Source: Aphrophora alni
Lineage: Eukaryota > Arthropoda > Insecta > Hemiptera > Aphrophoridae
Assembly: GCA_963513935.1 (NCBI GenBank)
Contig: OY740768.1
Location: 64,460,786-64,524,785 of the forward strand
DNA: 64,000 nt
Direction of reading: 5' to 3'
Below are positions 23,703-35,912 of the stretch, piece after piece; positions within the stretch are counted from its first letter, which is position 1; each line of letters starts with the position of its first letter. The translations under genes were made by a program, and so were the position numbers. The notes below the pieces were generated by a model that was given only the letters and a program-made list of their open reading frames with translations, searched no databases and had not been told where the DNA came from.

Positions 23703-23849
23703 ACACAAATTTTCAATATAAGCGTACTTCTACAAAAAAATCAATAATTTTCCAATAATCAAGGAGGTTCATAGAAAATATTAAGATGATAAAAAAAAAT
23801 AAAATTGATCAATTAATAATTCCAGTCTCTTATGGGTTAATAAAAATTG

Positions 23850-26800
23850 CTTTTCCAAGATGGTAGTATTTAGGAATTTATTAATAAATCAAATGTGGGG
23901 TGATATGTCGCCCACTGGAATAGTGTTCAGAGACAACCCCCACCCCAGTATGATTTCTCATGCTTTCGCTGCCTTATTTATTAAATTACTTCAGATACAA
24001 GGAAAAGGAAAATGTAACAATGTGTTGAGTAAGTTAAAGGGAATAAAACGCAAGGTCATACTTACGAAAGTTTTACCTTTTTGAAAGGTTTTTTTGTTGA
24101 GTACTATCTAAATTTATTCTAAATTCTGGACAAGCAGGGTGATTATCACCAGATCAATTATCATGGTTGATGAAATGAATGTTAAGCTTACATATGTCTT
24201 GAGTTGCCTAAATCATTTATTTATTGAACTACTGGACGGTGAAGTGCAATTTTCTCTCCATGTAATACTTAGGAAACAACAGTTTATATAAAACAATACA
24301 ATTTATCCAGGGTGTTCTTCCCGACCGATTTGTTGAATTAATTCCGTTAAGAAAGGTAAATTAAATGGATATCACTTGTTTTTTTTTTATCTTAAGGGAT
24401 CCTCGGCATCTAAGGGTTCTTGTCTCTGAAAAACAACATAACTTATCAAAGGCGTACTTACACCTCTATTCATTTCTAGAAATAAAAATGTCTGACTTTT
24501 ACGTGGCCATAGTATGACTTTATAATTTGAGTGACCCTCAGAAATACGGTAAACAATAAATAAACGTTTCTCCTTCATATTCCAGACCTAATAATAGTAT
24601 TTTTTTAATCAATTAAAAACTTAATTAAATATTTAAAATATAGTTGTATAGTTCCTGAATACAAATGTAGTCAAATTTGCGACCGGACAAATATTAATAT
24701 TGTGTCCAACTGTAAAATAAACAGTGTATTGGCGCAGGTAGAAAAAACACACCATGTGGCAACGTTGCATTACTCCCTCCTTACTGAGCGTAAGTGAGTC
24801 ATAACTAGATATCCACAGCCTATTTCTACTATTTTTTTTTTTAAATTTGCTACTACCTAATATTGTTTGTTCGAATTTCTATAACTAACTATAAAATGTT
24901 TATCTAGACAATCTCAAAACCAACCCCTCACTTCTCCAACCATCAAATGTCAACCGATTCTTGCTTCATAGGGCACAAGTTTATTTGTTGTTAAAATTAT
25001 ATAATATTTGTGATGCAATTTTCCCTTTTCTGTTCAAATATATTTTCTTTTACAGCTACAGTAAAAATATAAATACCATATTGTTCGTCATTAACAAATA
25101 AAAGTATTTACTCTATTGTAATTGTTTTATAAGGTTAACAAGTTTTCAATATATACGACTTTAACATTTTAAAATGGAAATCATTTTCAAATCTTGTGTA
25201 AAACGTTACATGAAAAATGCGTTTATCAAATCTGAACTCAATATCATATATATTTCTAAAGTTTTAATGTTATTTTATTTTTAAAAAATGGCGGATATTC
25301 GAAAACTAAGCACGAGAGGACTATCCTACATGTTATATAGCATTTAATGTATATATTGTCGTACTTAATCAGATTCTGAAGTTTGATTGAGTAATTTCAA
25401 CTTATTTGTCACAAACATTTCTTTTGGATGAGTTCGATACAGTTGTCAAAGAATTCTGATGATATTTAACCGTTTTTTTAAATTCAATGTTTAATATAAA
25501 TTACTAAATCCATATTAAATCGAGAAATCGGAAAAGCTTTGAACCGATTTTTGGGATTTCAAAACTCTGGCGAATTGAGTAGCTCGCGTAATTTTTGTTC
25601 AGTTTTCTTCAAATTGTTTAACATATCTTAAAACGAAGTTAGATAAAATATATTTTGTTTTTGACTGTTGGTCTCTTTAACTTCGATAAATAAAGAAATT
25701 TGTCAAAAAAAAAAAATGAACTATTTTAAGGCAAAATGTTTTTACGTGTTTCACAAATTGCAGAACAATATTTTTTGTAAAGATAAAATGTGTAAATATT
25801 TGATTAAACAATTCCTTGTAACACTCCTTTTTTCTGTAACACTCCTAACAAGCTCAGTGTGTTTCAATGAAGGAAGAACTACTTCCTGGCACAATTCTTC
25901 AAATGTCGATGAGTAACCTATAGGCCTACATGTGAACAAACCAACTGTGAAAACGGAAATAAAGTTTATTCTCTGATGAGATGATAATTGTGAATAACAT
26001 GCGTCCGTGATTGTGTTTTTGATGTGGGCTGGGGGGATGCTTTTCTGTTCTTGTAAAACTGCAACCTCTATTATTTTCACGGTGTCTCATTATTGTATTT
26101 TCCACATTGTTCTATTTAACACGAATCTTAAAAACAACAAACGTACTTTCTTTGTAGAATCGTAATTAATTTAGTATTATAAATAGCCTTTCCTAAATAA
26201 ATTGAAATCTTTAGGCTTATTAAAAAAACTACCTAAGATCAAGAAAAACAAAGAATAATATAGTTCCTCTATATAATAAAAATAAAGTCCTCTTTAGACT
26301 TCACTCTGGCTGTCTATCTTTCCGTTTTCAGGATAATGTTGTGAACTAGGGAAATTACCAAATTTGTGCTTTAACTAATAACTACAGTACTGTAATTCAT
26401 TTATTGCTAAAATTAAATATAAATATAAGATAACAAAATTAATTAAAGATACTTTACGAAAGTGCTATCCTTCTGCGCCAAAGAAGCCTATAACTTTGAC
26501 CATACATAGGTAATTGAAATAAGTTATTGGAATTTTTGAGTTCTCCAATACTCTGCTCGAGTTGTTGAATAGCTCTAGTACGATTTATTGTTTAAAAACT
26601 TTGAAATATTTTCCAGGACTTCTTCAACTTTAACGTCACGTAATTTGTTGTGCCTCCCACCTCTGACTCATCCATTTTAAATTTTGTACTTTTAAAAAAA
26701 ATTCCTTACCTATATAACACTCTGAAAGTGTGTTTCAATATATACATACACACAAACTTTCTTATTTAACAAGAAAGAGTTTTTAGACAAAGTTCGTTAT

Positions 26801-28375
26801 TGTTTTGATCCATTCACTTGTTTACAATTAATATGTAACAGTAGTAATATTAATTATCTTAATTAAAAAATGGCATCGTTATTACTAAGAAAATCAAGAT
26901 TCCTAAAATGTAAAAGGCATACGCTATTTTTAATTGTTGGCAATATGAATTGGGATAGTGTTCGCTTTCTTTATGTCTAAAGGAATTTTAAAAACAATGA
27001 TTATCCCGAAAAGATAAAACGTCAGGCACATTTATAATATATTAAAAAAAGTCTCTTAGTGTCATAAAACTAAGAGAGGCTAGGTTAGTCTTAACGCCCT
27101 GGCTACCTGAACCTCAACATAGCAGGTAAGACAAAATAATTCCTGATAATGAGAGAGCTGTAATGGTCGGTCACAATATTTTTAGAAAACATAAATTACA
27201 GAATACCGTAGAAACCTTTCTATCAAACTTTCCTAAAATAAATTTTAGTTTTATTTATGTTACAAATTCACACACATATAAAAGAAAACAAAGATATACA
27301 TTTTCGGTTTAAAAGACAAATTTTTACGTCAGTCGTGAATTCTTTCCTAGCTATTTATAATTTTTAACAGTTTAAGAAGTCAGTTTCTTTCGATTGAGTA
27401 CATCAATAACAGTTATTACAATCCACCTCAATGTAAAAACTGTAAACGGTAATATTTTGGCAAATTTTTGGCAATCTATAATTACAAATCAATAATATTT
27501 TTTGTAAAAGGATATAGGTTTTTAATTCGATCCTGACCATTCTGTTCCGGTTAAACCAAAGTTCTGTGGAAAGAAGTATTTATTCCATAACAATAATAAT
27601 TATAACCTTAAACGGTCCTAATGTGCGATTACTTTTAGTTGAAACTTAAGTGTTTTAGATATTGTGTTGAAATTTGATAATGTCTCAAATTCTTTGATAA
27701 TAATATGTGTTTAAAATAATAATGAAATATAAATGTCCAAAATTTAAAAGATTATAATTAAAATTGGATTTAATTTTTATTATTGAAATATTTTCATACT
27801 GATTGTATTGAATTTTTGCACTGCATTAAAGAAACAGATACTAGGCATTGGAGACATTAGTCTAAAACCGTTAACAAAACTTTTAGTTTCTTTTATAGAT
27901 CAACACACTGTAGCCCCTTTGTTTTATTAGGGGCAGAGGCTACCTGAACGACTACTAGACCGCTAATTTTGCAGCTTGGTCAATTTTTATGTCTACAATC
28001 AATGAAACATGAAGTAATACAACAAAATATAATGTTAGGTAAACTCTAAACATATACTCAATAATAAACATAAACTCTTGATATTAGATCAATTTGGACG
28101 ATGATCATAGATCATATCTGATTGACGTTTATGCAACCGGCCACTACATACCGGCCACCAAGTCAATGCTAAATATTACAAGGAAAGAAGATTTGTAGCA
28201 TTATTTCGTAAAAATTTGGTATCTAGCCCTCATAATTAGTTATAGATTTGGTTGTTAATACATTTTCCTAAGTAGGCCTTTGTCGTTTAAAATAGCAATT
28301 TCAATCTATTTATTAATTAATTTTATATTATATAAATGTTATACTAATCAATGTTAATTGTCATTTTAATCGCTC
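23850..28375 (+). other. Intronic sequence, no gene seen
   Basis: Some 4.5 kb of AT-rich sequence. The open frames here (for example 23860-24084 and 25751-26080) have no recognisable domains and lack good splice partners. I see no clear element termini. Confidence 0.5.
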
Positions 28376-28703
28376 ATACGGTGTCTTAGTAATAATGTTA
28401 GACTGGGTAAATAACATGGTGGCGTTTATAATAATTAGATAAAACCCTTCTCCATGAAATAATACATGTGTGTGTCAAATTTCATTGTAATTGTCCAAAC
28501 GGTGTCTTAGTATTAATGTTAGACTGGGTAAGTAACATGATGGCGTTTATAATAATTAGATAAAAACATTCTCCATTAATGAGTTAAATGAGTTTGAAAA
28601 TTTTCTTCGTAATCGGTCAAACGGTGTCTTAGTATTATTGTTGGGCTGGGGTAAGTAACATGATGGCTTTTATAATAATTAGGGAAAATGAAGAAAAGAA
28701 GGG

Positions 28704-28763
<60 letters not shown>

Positions 28764-28870
28764 ATGTATTGGCCAATTTTCATGGTGATCGGTCAAACGT
28801 TGTCTTATTATTAATGTTGCGCTGGGTAAGTTGCGTAATAGCGTTTATTAGTTCGATAAATTATCTAATT
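28376..28870 (+). repeat. Tandem array, 121 bp unit, four copies
   Basis: ACGGTGTCTTAGTA.TA.TGTT starts at 28379, 28500 and 28621 (exact 121 bp spacing), and a diverged copy (ACGTTGTCTTATTATTAATG) starts at 28797. Each unit contains CTGGGTAAGTAACATGATGG followed by TTATAATAATTAG. The longer gap before the last copy is caused by a 59 bp poly(A) tract (28704-28762). The core is related to the arrays at 34.6-35.3 kb and 35.7-35.9 kb. Confidence 0.85.
28704..28762 (+). repeat. Poly(A) tract, 59 bp
   Basis: An uninterrupted run of A within the third satellite unit, preceded by an A/G-rich stretch. It creates spurious homopolymer ORFs on both strands. It is either a slippage expansion or a retroelement tail. 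Confidence 0.9.
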
Positions 28871-30285
28871 CAATAAATATGGTATTAAATAATCTAGATT
28901 GTTTTTTATCTATAGAAAAAAGTCTAGTTAAAATATTATCGTGTGTTTCCACCCACAAGTCTATAGAAAAAATCGTCATACAAAATTTGATGTTAATTGT
29001 TTATTTTCCATCGATTTAAACTAAAATAAACTAAATGTTTCATGCCTATTGCAGAGAGAGAGTTAGGGAGATAACAAAAATGAGAGTATAGAAGAAGGGA
29101 AAATGTTGGGGACAAGACAATGTTGGCAGCATTTGTTGCAAAAATCCGTGTTATGTTAACTCATGTTAAGGGGACAGTAAGTTATATATACTCTTGATGA
29201 GAATACACTGTCCTCCTAATATTCAGAGGACAGTAACTGTGCTCTGAACAAGAGTATATATGCGACAAATGTCCTCTGACAAGAGCGAGAATGTCTTAAA
29301 CACTAAATGTCTTAAACAAATAGTGAGGCAAAATATCATGATTTTGAAAAAAAAACACAAAATACGCGACTACAGCCAGACGGTTGAGATCGGACATGGG
29401 TCCATATGAACTTTTTTATTCCATTTAGTGAGTAGAACATACTGGCGAAGTTAATGGTGTCAGTAGAAACTCACCCTGTATATATAGGGTCTATCATTGT
29501 TAGGTTAAACTTTGTGCCAAGTTTAAACTCAATCGGTCAAACTGTTCTCTAGGTATAAATCATTTTGGAAAAGAAACAAAATGGCGGATGTCTGGAAAAC
29601 GAAGCTTTTCTGGCCCTAGGTACAAATGAACAATTTTGATTTTTTAGGTGGACCCCTATCATCTTCTGAAGTTGTGCCAAACTCTCGCAAAACACCCTGT
29701 ATGCTAAACAATTAAAGCGTTTAATACAACCTAATCTACTGTATTTGAATAAGTAAGTAAATTCATATGAAACTGAAAACGAGTAAAACTGAATGGTATT
29801 AACCTAATATGAACATAATATAGGGTTACTGTAACTCGACTTATATCCGGCGGGATGTGATAGGGGGCTAATGAACATCAAATGTAACGGCTTTGTAGCT
29901 TAAACTACAACTCCAGCGACAGAGTTAACGAGTGGTTGTGAACAAGTGCGCAAAATAAGCACTAAGCGCACTAGAATGGTTAATTTGTAGTATAGATTAA
30001 TTTTGTTGGGCACAAGTTTAGGACTCCAACTTCTCTACAAAGTGTGCACTTGTTTCGTAAAATACATTGTTAAATTGATATTTTGGAAATTATCAATCTA
30101 CAACTTTTGAGCTTCTCGTCTCTTAGTATTTGAACAAAAATGTGTTTGTATATTGTTCAATTGTACATATGTCAAATTACATTGGTGGATTACTAGGAAA
30201 GTTGTAGGGTAGTTTTTATTTCTTCCCCTCTGTATGTTTTTGGGGTGCTGAATCCGAATCTGAGGTTTGCTTACAAAATTTTTAG
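28871..30285 (+). other. Intronic sequence with transposon-like phrases
   Basis: No gene. CTCACCCTGTATATATAGGG (about 29471-29490) and AACACCCTGTATGC (29691-29704) resemble the ACAGGGTG ends of mariner-type MITEs. CTCAATCGGTCAAACTG (29528-29544) resembles the start of the satellite unit at 28.4-28.8 kb. Pairs of GGACAGTAA and GAGTATATAT motifs in 29170-29280 form loose direct and inverted repeats. Boundaries cannot be set. Confidence 0.4.
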
Positions 30286-30505
30286 ATAGTTCTAGGTGTG
30301 CTTAATCGTTCAGATTTTTAATTGTCAATAAGAACTCTAAGTTTAAATTTTTTTGTAATTAAAAAAATTTTCACTCAAAAAACGTAAAAATCGACGATGA
30401 AAAAAAGTGGATTTTTGAGTGAATTTTTTTTTAATTACAAAAAATTGGAATTTACAGTTGTTATAGAGAATTAAAAATCTGAACGATTAAGCATACCTAG
30501 AACTC
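30286..30505. mobile_element. 220 bp near-perfect palindrome (foldback MITE)
   Basis: The left arm starts AGTTCTAGGTGTGCTTAATC and the right arm ends with its complement (GATTAAGCATACCTAGAACT). The arms of about 105 bp meet near 30392 at the sequence ACGTAAAAATCGACGATG, with TTTTTGAGTGAA and TTCACTCAAAAA on either side. One strand could fold into a long hairpin. It has no coding capacity, and no target duplication was resolved. Confidence 0.85.
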
Positions 30506-32550
30506 TCTATGATTATTACTTTTCAAGTTATAACGTTTTGAAAATGAAAATTACAAAATATAGACTTTTTGAATGTAAATACCTCAAAAAGTAAACAAAG
30601 ATACCATGTCGTGTATAGTCTCATTGTTTTTATTTTTTAATTTTCTATAAGAATAAATTATTAACAATTTTTATTTTTTTTTTACTTTTTTCGAATATTT
30701 TCATTTTCATTTTCATTAAACGATATATATCTGACAATCCATTAAAGATATCGATACGAAATTGATTATATTTTATTCATAACAGTTAGATCAACATTTC
30801 CAATCAATTTAAATTCGATCCGTGGATAACTATTCAAGTTATTGTAGCAGGATTAAAGAAATGAAAAAAAATACATTTTTTGATATGTATTAAAATTTAC
30901 AATAATATAAAGATAATCAAAATTTTACACCTTTTTAGTTTCTTCCATCAATCTTTGTTATTAGCAACTATTTAACAATTTAATGTAAGTCCACATACAT
31001 ATTTTCTATGAATTCTATGATAAAAACATGAAGTGACTAATATAAAATTCAATTTAAAACTCTAGTGATGTGCATTCTAAATGTTCCAAAACTATAGTCC
31101 CTATCTCAAATATTGTTTTAAATTAAATCACTCTTCTCTTCCTTTTATGCAAGTAGTTTTTAAACTGTTGCTGATAAAATCACTGCATTGTTAACCATGA
31201 TGATTTTCTGTTAACCATTTATTCTCTCTTTTTCAGAAAGTTTGAACCAAAATTAGCTTCAAAATATATGATATAAAACTAGTTATATTAACAAATTATT
31301 ATTATTCTTGCTTAACCCGTATAAAATGACAATTTAAATACTTTGTTTACAGTGTTATTTTAAGCTTAATACTTATTTCGTTAAGCATAGTAGGCTATAT
31401 TATTTGACTCAGTTTGAAATTTATAAAAAAAAGTCCCACGTGAAAACCAACTTAAGACAAAAAGTTGTAAGCACTGTTCAACGGGAAATACAATATGCGG
31501 TATTTTAGTAATAAATATAGTTACACAAACACAAATACTGATTTGGAACGAATATTTTGACAATGTTCTCACTTTCCATTACGTACATCGAAAAGTACAA
31601 AAATCAACAATATTTCAGTATCCACTCTGGATATTGAAGGTCAACAATACATTTGGCATAGTAATTGACAAACATATAGTGCAGGTATTTTAGTTTACTT
31701 CACCACGTATTTAAGATGAAGTATTACGAATAATACTTGAGGCAGTGAAGAACATTTTATTCAGAAACTGCATTTTATCGCAGTGTTTTTGCAACATGTT
31801 TTGAATTATTGCCTCATTGGCCTCAAGAAAAGTAAATTAATTTTACACGCATCGTATAAGATTTCTAACAATTTTAATAGAAAAATGTTATCTTGTTTTG
31901 AAGCTATAAATGTTTTCGAGCTTGACTCGTGAGAAACAATTTTTTTTAATAAATAAAAATTCAGAACACGATTCTGAAGCATTTGTCAGGAATATTTTAT
32001 TAGAAAAAAGTCGGCTAAATAATAAATCACATTTTTTCAGATTAATAATTAGGACAATCACTAAAAATTTAAAGTAAAGTGTATTTTTTTGGTATGAATT
32101 GGTTCTACAATTGGTTTGTATTGTAAATTGGTTTGTGTGTGTCTGTTGGTTTATCTGTAACTTGTCACATAAATCATAATCAGTGAAAACAAAAAAATGA
32201 AAAGTAACTGGCAGAACTGTTGGTGCCTAGTGTTACTCTGAACAAAGTCACCAGCTTTAAAAACTTTTGAAACCATGAAATTAGTCTTGAGTCATAGGCT
32301 GTGTCTTACTTGGGTCATGTTGGCTACCGGGCTGCTATTGTTTCATTGTGTTAAGTTGTAAAACACCCAGGCGAGGATGGCTACCTGCACTTACAAACTA
32401 CTGTAACTGATTGGCTGTCGTAAAAAGAGCACATTTACCTGCAGTTGAAGTAATTCTTATTTTTTAAGAAGCCTTAACAACAATTGATTCTGCAGCTGTA
32501 TTTTCTCATAGTTTCTGACGATATAATGTAATCTTTTGAAAATGTTATAA
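30506..32550 (+). other. Intronic sequence, no gene seen
   Basis: AT-rich, no recognisable open frames or element ends. Confidence 0.5.
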
Positions 32551-33240
32551 GTAAAGATAACAATTATGAACATACAATCATTGAATTTTATATATCAAAA
32601 TGTTATGATAAACCCCCCTCCAAAAACACCTTTTTTAAGACTAATAAACGCAACATAGCTTACACATAATAGTTCCTAAGTAAAGATCACAATTATGAAC
32701 ATAAAATCATTTTATATTATATATAAAAATGTTATGATAAAAAATAAAAAAACAAAAAGAAAAAAAACCTTTGTTAAGACATAATAAACGCATCAGCTTA
32801 CACATAAACATAATAGTTCATAAGTAAAGTAACAATTATGAACATAAAATCATTGAATATTATATATAAAAATGTTATGATAAGAAATTAAAAAAGAAAA
32901 AAAAAACACCATTGTTAAGACGTAATAAACGCAACATAGCTTACATATAAACATAATAGTTCCGAAGTAAAGATAACAAATTATGAACATAAAATCATTG
33001 ATTATTATATATAAAAATGTTACGAAAAAAACAAAAACAAAAACAAACATCTTTGTTAAGACGTAATAAACGCAACATAGCTTACATATAAACATAATAG
33101 TTCCGAAGTAAAGATAACAATACATTATGAACATAAAATCATTGAATATTATAGGCCTATATAAAAAGTTATGATAAAAAAAAACACATTTGTTAGTTCG
33201 TAACATATAAGCAACATAACTTACTCATAACAAAAACTAT
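32551..33240 (+). repeat. Tandem array, about 141 bp unit, five copies
   Basis: GTAAAGATAACAATTATGAA or close variants start at 32551, 32680, 32824, 32967 and 33108 (spacing 129, 144, 143, 141). Each unit continues with AACATAAAATCATTGA, TATATATAAAAATGTTA, an A-rich variable stretch and TAATAAACGCAACATAGCTT. The A-rich part differs most between copies. The minus-strand 118-codon ORF here is a translation of the repeat, not a gene. Confidence 0.9.
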
Positions 33241-33392
33241 ATAAAACGATACAATAAATACTATTCAACTAATAACTAGATTACGCTGTTACAGATTCTG
33301 ATGGCCTATAATCAATAAAAAAAAAAACTTACAATCATTGAGGTAGCCTACTTCGCGCTTATAGTTGTTAGAAATATCACGTATATAAACAG

Positions 33393-33661
33393 CTATTTCT
33401 TTTTCATGTACTGATTTTGAATGAAAACTTTAATTTTTAACCAAGATTTATTTTCTAATAACTCCTTGTGCATGTTTTTCAGTTCTTCACATTCGCTCTT
33501 TTTTGGTGGGATCCTACGTTTTATATGCATTTTGAAGAAAGATGTAACAACCACCTTCTGCTCGTTTGTCCATAGTACTAATTTTCGTTTCGTCTTTTGG
33601 GGTTTTTGGGTAACATCTGGTTCATGTGACGTACTATCTACGCTAATGTCACGTGTATACT
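33393..33661 (-). CDS. Orphan terminal exon or relic, basic conserved-looking domain
   Basis: The minus strand is open from an acceptor-like TTTTTTTAG (reverse of 33662-33670) to TAG at 33393-33395, about 89 codons. The N-terminal part is acidic (RDISVDSTSHEPDV). It is followed by a basic linker (QKPQKTKRKL) and a compact domain with VLWTNEQKVVVTSFFKMHI, then IPPKKSECEEL, then NKSWLKIKVFIQNQYMKKK at the C-terminus. The W..EQK.VV..F...I....PPKK.EC..L....L....W..IK..I.N pattern resembles a C-terminal domain I have seen in uncharacterised animal proteins often linked to mobile or expanded gene families; I cannot name it. It has no start codon, so it would be the last exon of a nested antisense gene or a captured fragment. 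Confidence 0.5.
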
Positions 33662-33719
33662 CTAAAAAAATTTACAGCGAAATGTTGCTAACAATATGCT
33701 TATCATTTTGAGAACAGAG

Positions 33720-34545
33720 AGAGAGCAATGCTTTTATCTGTACAAAATATGACACATTTTTTTCACTTTATTTAGCCTATGTATTTCTTTATCTTAGTAC
33801 TGTAACTAGTTTAGGTAAACCTAGTTATGGGACAGAGTTATTTATTGTTAATTTGATTTATCTTTTGATTGCAGAGTGAATAGTAAATGTTTGCGGGTAT
33901 AATAACTTAATTTTCATATAAAGTAGAATATATAGGCCTACCCTGGAAAAAATTGAAATATAGTTGTTTCTCATCCGTGACATTTATATTTTATAGACGG
34001 CCATAAATTGTACATTGTTATGTTTTAAAGTTTCTACCGTGGACTATACCTGGCCTGAAAATGTGACACCTGTTTTAAAAACAAGCGGCGGAAACGTCTT
34101 TCAACAAACTAATAAAAGGGTGGGAATTTTTGTTCATCTTAATAACAAAAAGGGTCAAGATCATTCCCTAAAATGCATACTTTTAGAAAATCACACAATG
34201 CAAAACAATTAGAAATATCTGGGGTGTTCCCCAAAGTTTTACAGACGATTAACCCAAGTTAAAAGGATCGTTTGACCTTTGGACCCTCGCGCACTACAAG
34301 CCACCTGCCGACAATGGTTGTAAAAGCCAAACTACTGAAGCAAAACATTTTTTTAAAATATTATGAATTTAATTTAACTTATCAGCTACAACTTTGCCGC
34401 TTTCATCAACTCTACCCGAAAAATAAAAAAAAAACCTCACTGAACAACTTTTTCATGACACAATTCACAATTTTAAAAATATTCGAACTTTGATATATTA
34501 TAAATACCCTTTAAAAAAAAAATTCTACGGTTACTACTACCATGA
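33720..34545 (+). other. Intronic sequence, no gene seen
   Basis: The 65-codon and 73-codon frames at 34015-34212 and 34272-34493 have no recognisable domain. I looked on the minus strand for an upstream partner of the exon at 33393-33661 and saw none that I can support. Confidence 0.45.
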
Positions 34546-34557
34546 TCACACAATAAC

Positions 34558-35283
34558 AAACTGTATGATGTGATGGCTAGGCTGGGCTGGGCAAGTAATA
34601 CAATGTCGTTATTAAATAATTTAAATATTTCTTAATGTACTTATACTGTACACAGTATATTAAAAATATCCTATCAAAAACATTCAAAAGTTAACGCTGT
34701 AATATGATGTAATGGTTACGCTGGGCTGGGCAAGTAATACAATGGCGTTAGTAAATAATTTAAATATTTCTTAATGTACTTATAATGTATACACTATATT
34801 AAAACATATCCTGTCAAAAACATTCAAAAGTTTACGCTGTAATATGATGTAATGGTTACGCTGGGCTGGGCAAGTAATACAATGGCGTTAGTAAATAATT
34901 TAAATATTTATTAATACACTTATACTGTATACCCTGCCTATATTAAAACATATCCTGTTAAATACATACAAAAGTTAACATTGTAAAATGATGTGATGGC
35001 TAGGCTGGGCTGGGCAAGTAATACAATGTCGTTAGTAAATAATTTAAATATTTAATAATATACTTATATTGTATACCATATATTAAAACATATCCTGTTA
35101 AATACATTCAAAAGTTAACATTGTAAAATGATGTGATGGCTAGGCTGGGCTGGGCAAGTAATACAATGTAGTTATTAAATAATCTAAATATTTAATAATA
35201 TACTTGTAGTGTATACACTATATTAAAAAAATATCTTGTCAAATGCATTTAAAAGTTAACAAAGTAAAATGATGTGATGGTAA
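34558..35283 (+). repeat. Tandem array, about 140 bp unit, five copies
   Basis: GCTGGGCTGGGCAAGTAATA starts at 34581, 34720, 34860, 35004 and 35144 (spacing 139, 140, 144, 140). Units share CAATG.CGTTAGTAAATAA, TTTAAATATTT, TATATTAAAA and CATTCAAAAGTTAAC. The core CTGGG.AAGTAA...AATGGCGTT is clearly related to the 121 bp array at 28.4-28.9 kb. No coding function. Confidence 0.92.
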
Positions 35284-35394
35284 AACCAGCAACACTGTAT
35301 AAGTTTACTCGACGGTCCGCCAAGAGCGCTATAGTAGTCTTTCATAACGTTTCCATAGCTGTGTTATATATATCGTTTTAACACAACACGCCAA

Positions 35395-35562
35395 AAACCT
35401 AATTATGGAAACTCATTTTCATATGACTTATTTTTGCAATGATTAAAGAATATACGATCAGAAAATTATTTAACACATTTGCTGAAAATCTAGTTATGGA
35501 ACCTCATGTTCATACGACTTCTTTTTGCCTTTTGTTAAAGAATATACGATCAGAAAATTGTG
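35395..35562 (+). repeat. Two-copy direct repeat, 92 bp
   Basis: TTATGGAAACTCATTTTCATA...AAGAATATACGATCAGAAAATT is repeated 92 bp downstream as TTATGGAACCTCATGTTCATA...AAGAATATACGATCAGAAAATT. It lies between two satellite arrays. Confidence 0.85.
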
Positions 35563-35651
35563 GAAACGTGTGTATGTTTCCACAATTTGAAAATGTATCC
35601 ACAGTGTGGGCGTGTGCATGTCGATGTATCCACAATTGAGTAAAAACATGA

Positions 35652-35678
35652 ACACACACACACACACACACACACACA
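35652..35678. repeat. (CA)n microsatellite
   Basis: Thirteen CA units. Confidence 0.95.
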
Positions 35679-35704
35679 AATTAAACAGTACACTTAACAT
35701 ATAT

Positions 35705-35912
35705 TTACAGTATAACATACATTTTTGGGCTGGGAAAAGTACTATGACATGTGTTTTCTTGTTAAACACTATCAAAAGTAACTGTTTAGGCTGCTGAATT
35801 AATTTAAGACACTTTTCTGCTTAATCGCATAACTACAATTAGGACTGTACAGTATAACATACATTTTAGGGCTGGGAAAGTACTATGACGTGTGTTTTGT
35901 TGTTAAACAAAT
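35705..35912 (+). repeat. Two-copy direct repeat, 142 bp period, satellite-related
   Basis: ACAGTATAACATACATTTT..GGGCTGGGAAA.GTACTATGAC.TGTGTTTT occurs at 35707 and again at 35849. The GGCTGGGAAAAGTAC core and the 142 bp period match the array just upstream, so these are probably outlying, diverged units. Confidence 0.75.

Noticed and set aside
25751..26080. 109-codon minus-strand ORF
   Set aside because: No domain, no splice signals, overlaps an equally unsupported + strand ORF.
28576..28876. Poly-Phe and poly-Lys ORFs
   Set aside because: They are translations of the A-run at 28704-28762 on opposite strands.
32850..33206. 118-codon minus-strand ORF with repeated hydrophobic blocks
   Set aside because: It is the 141 bp tandem repeat read in a fixed frame; the peptide repeats with the DNA period and has no start or splice context.
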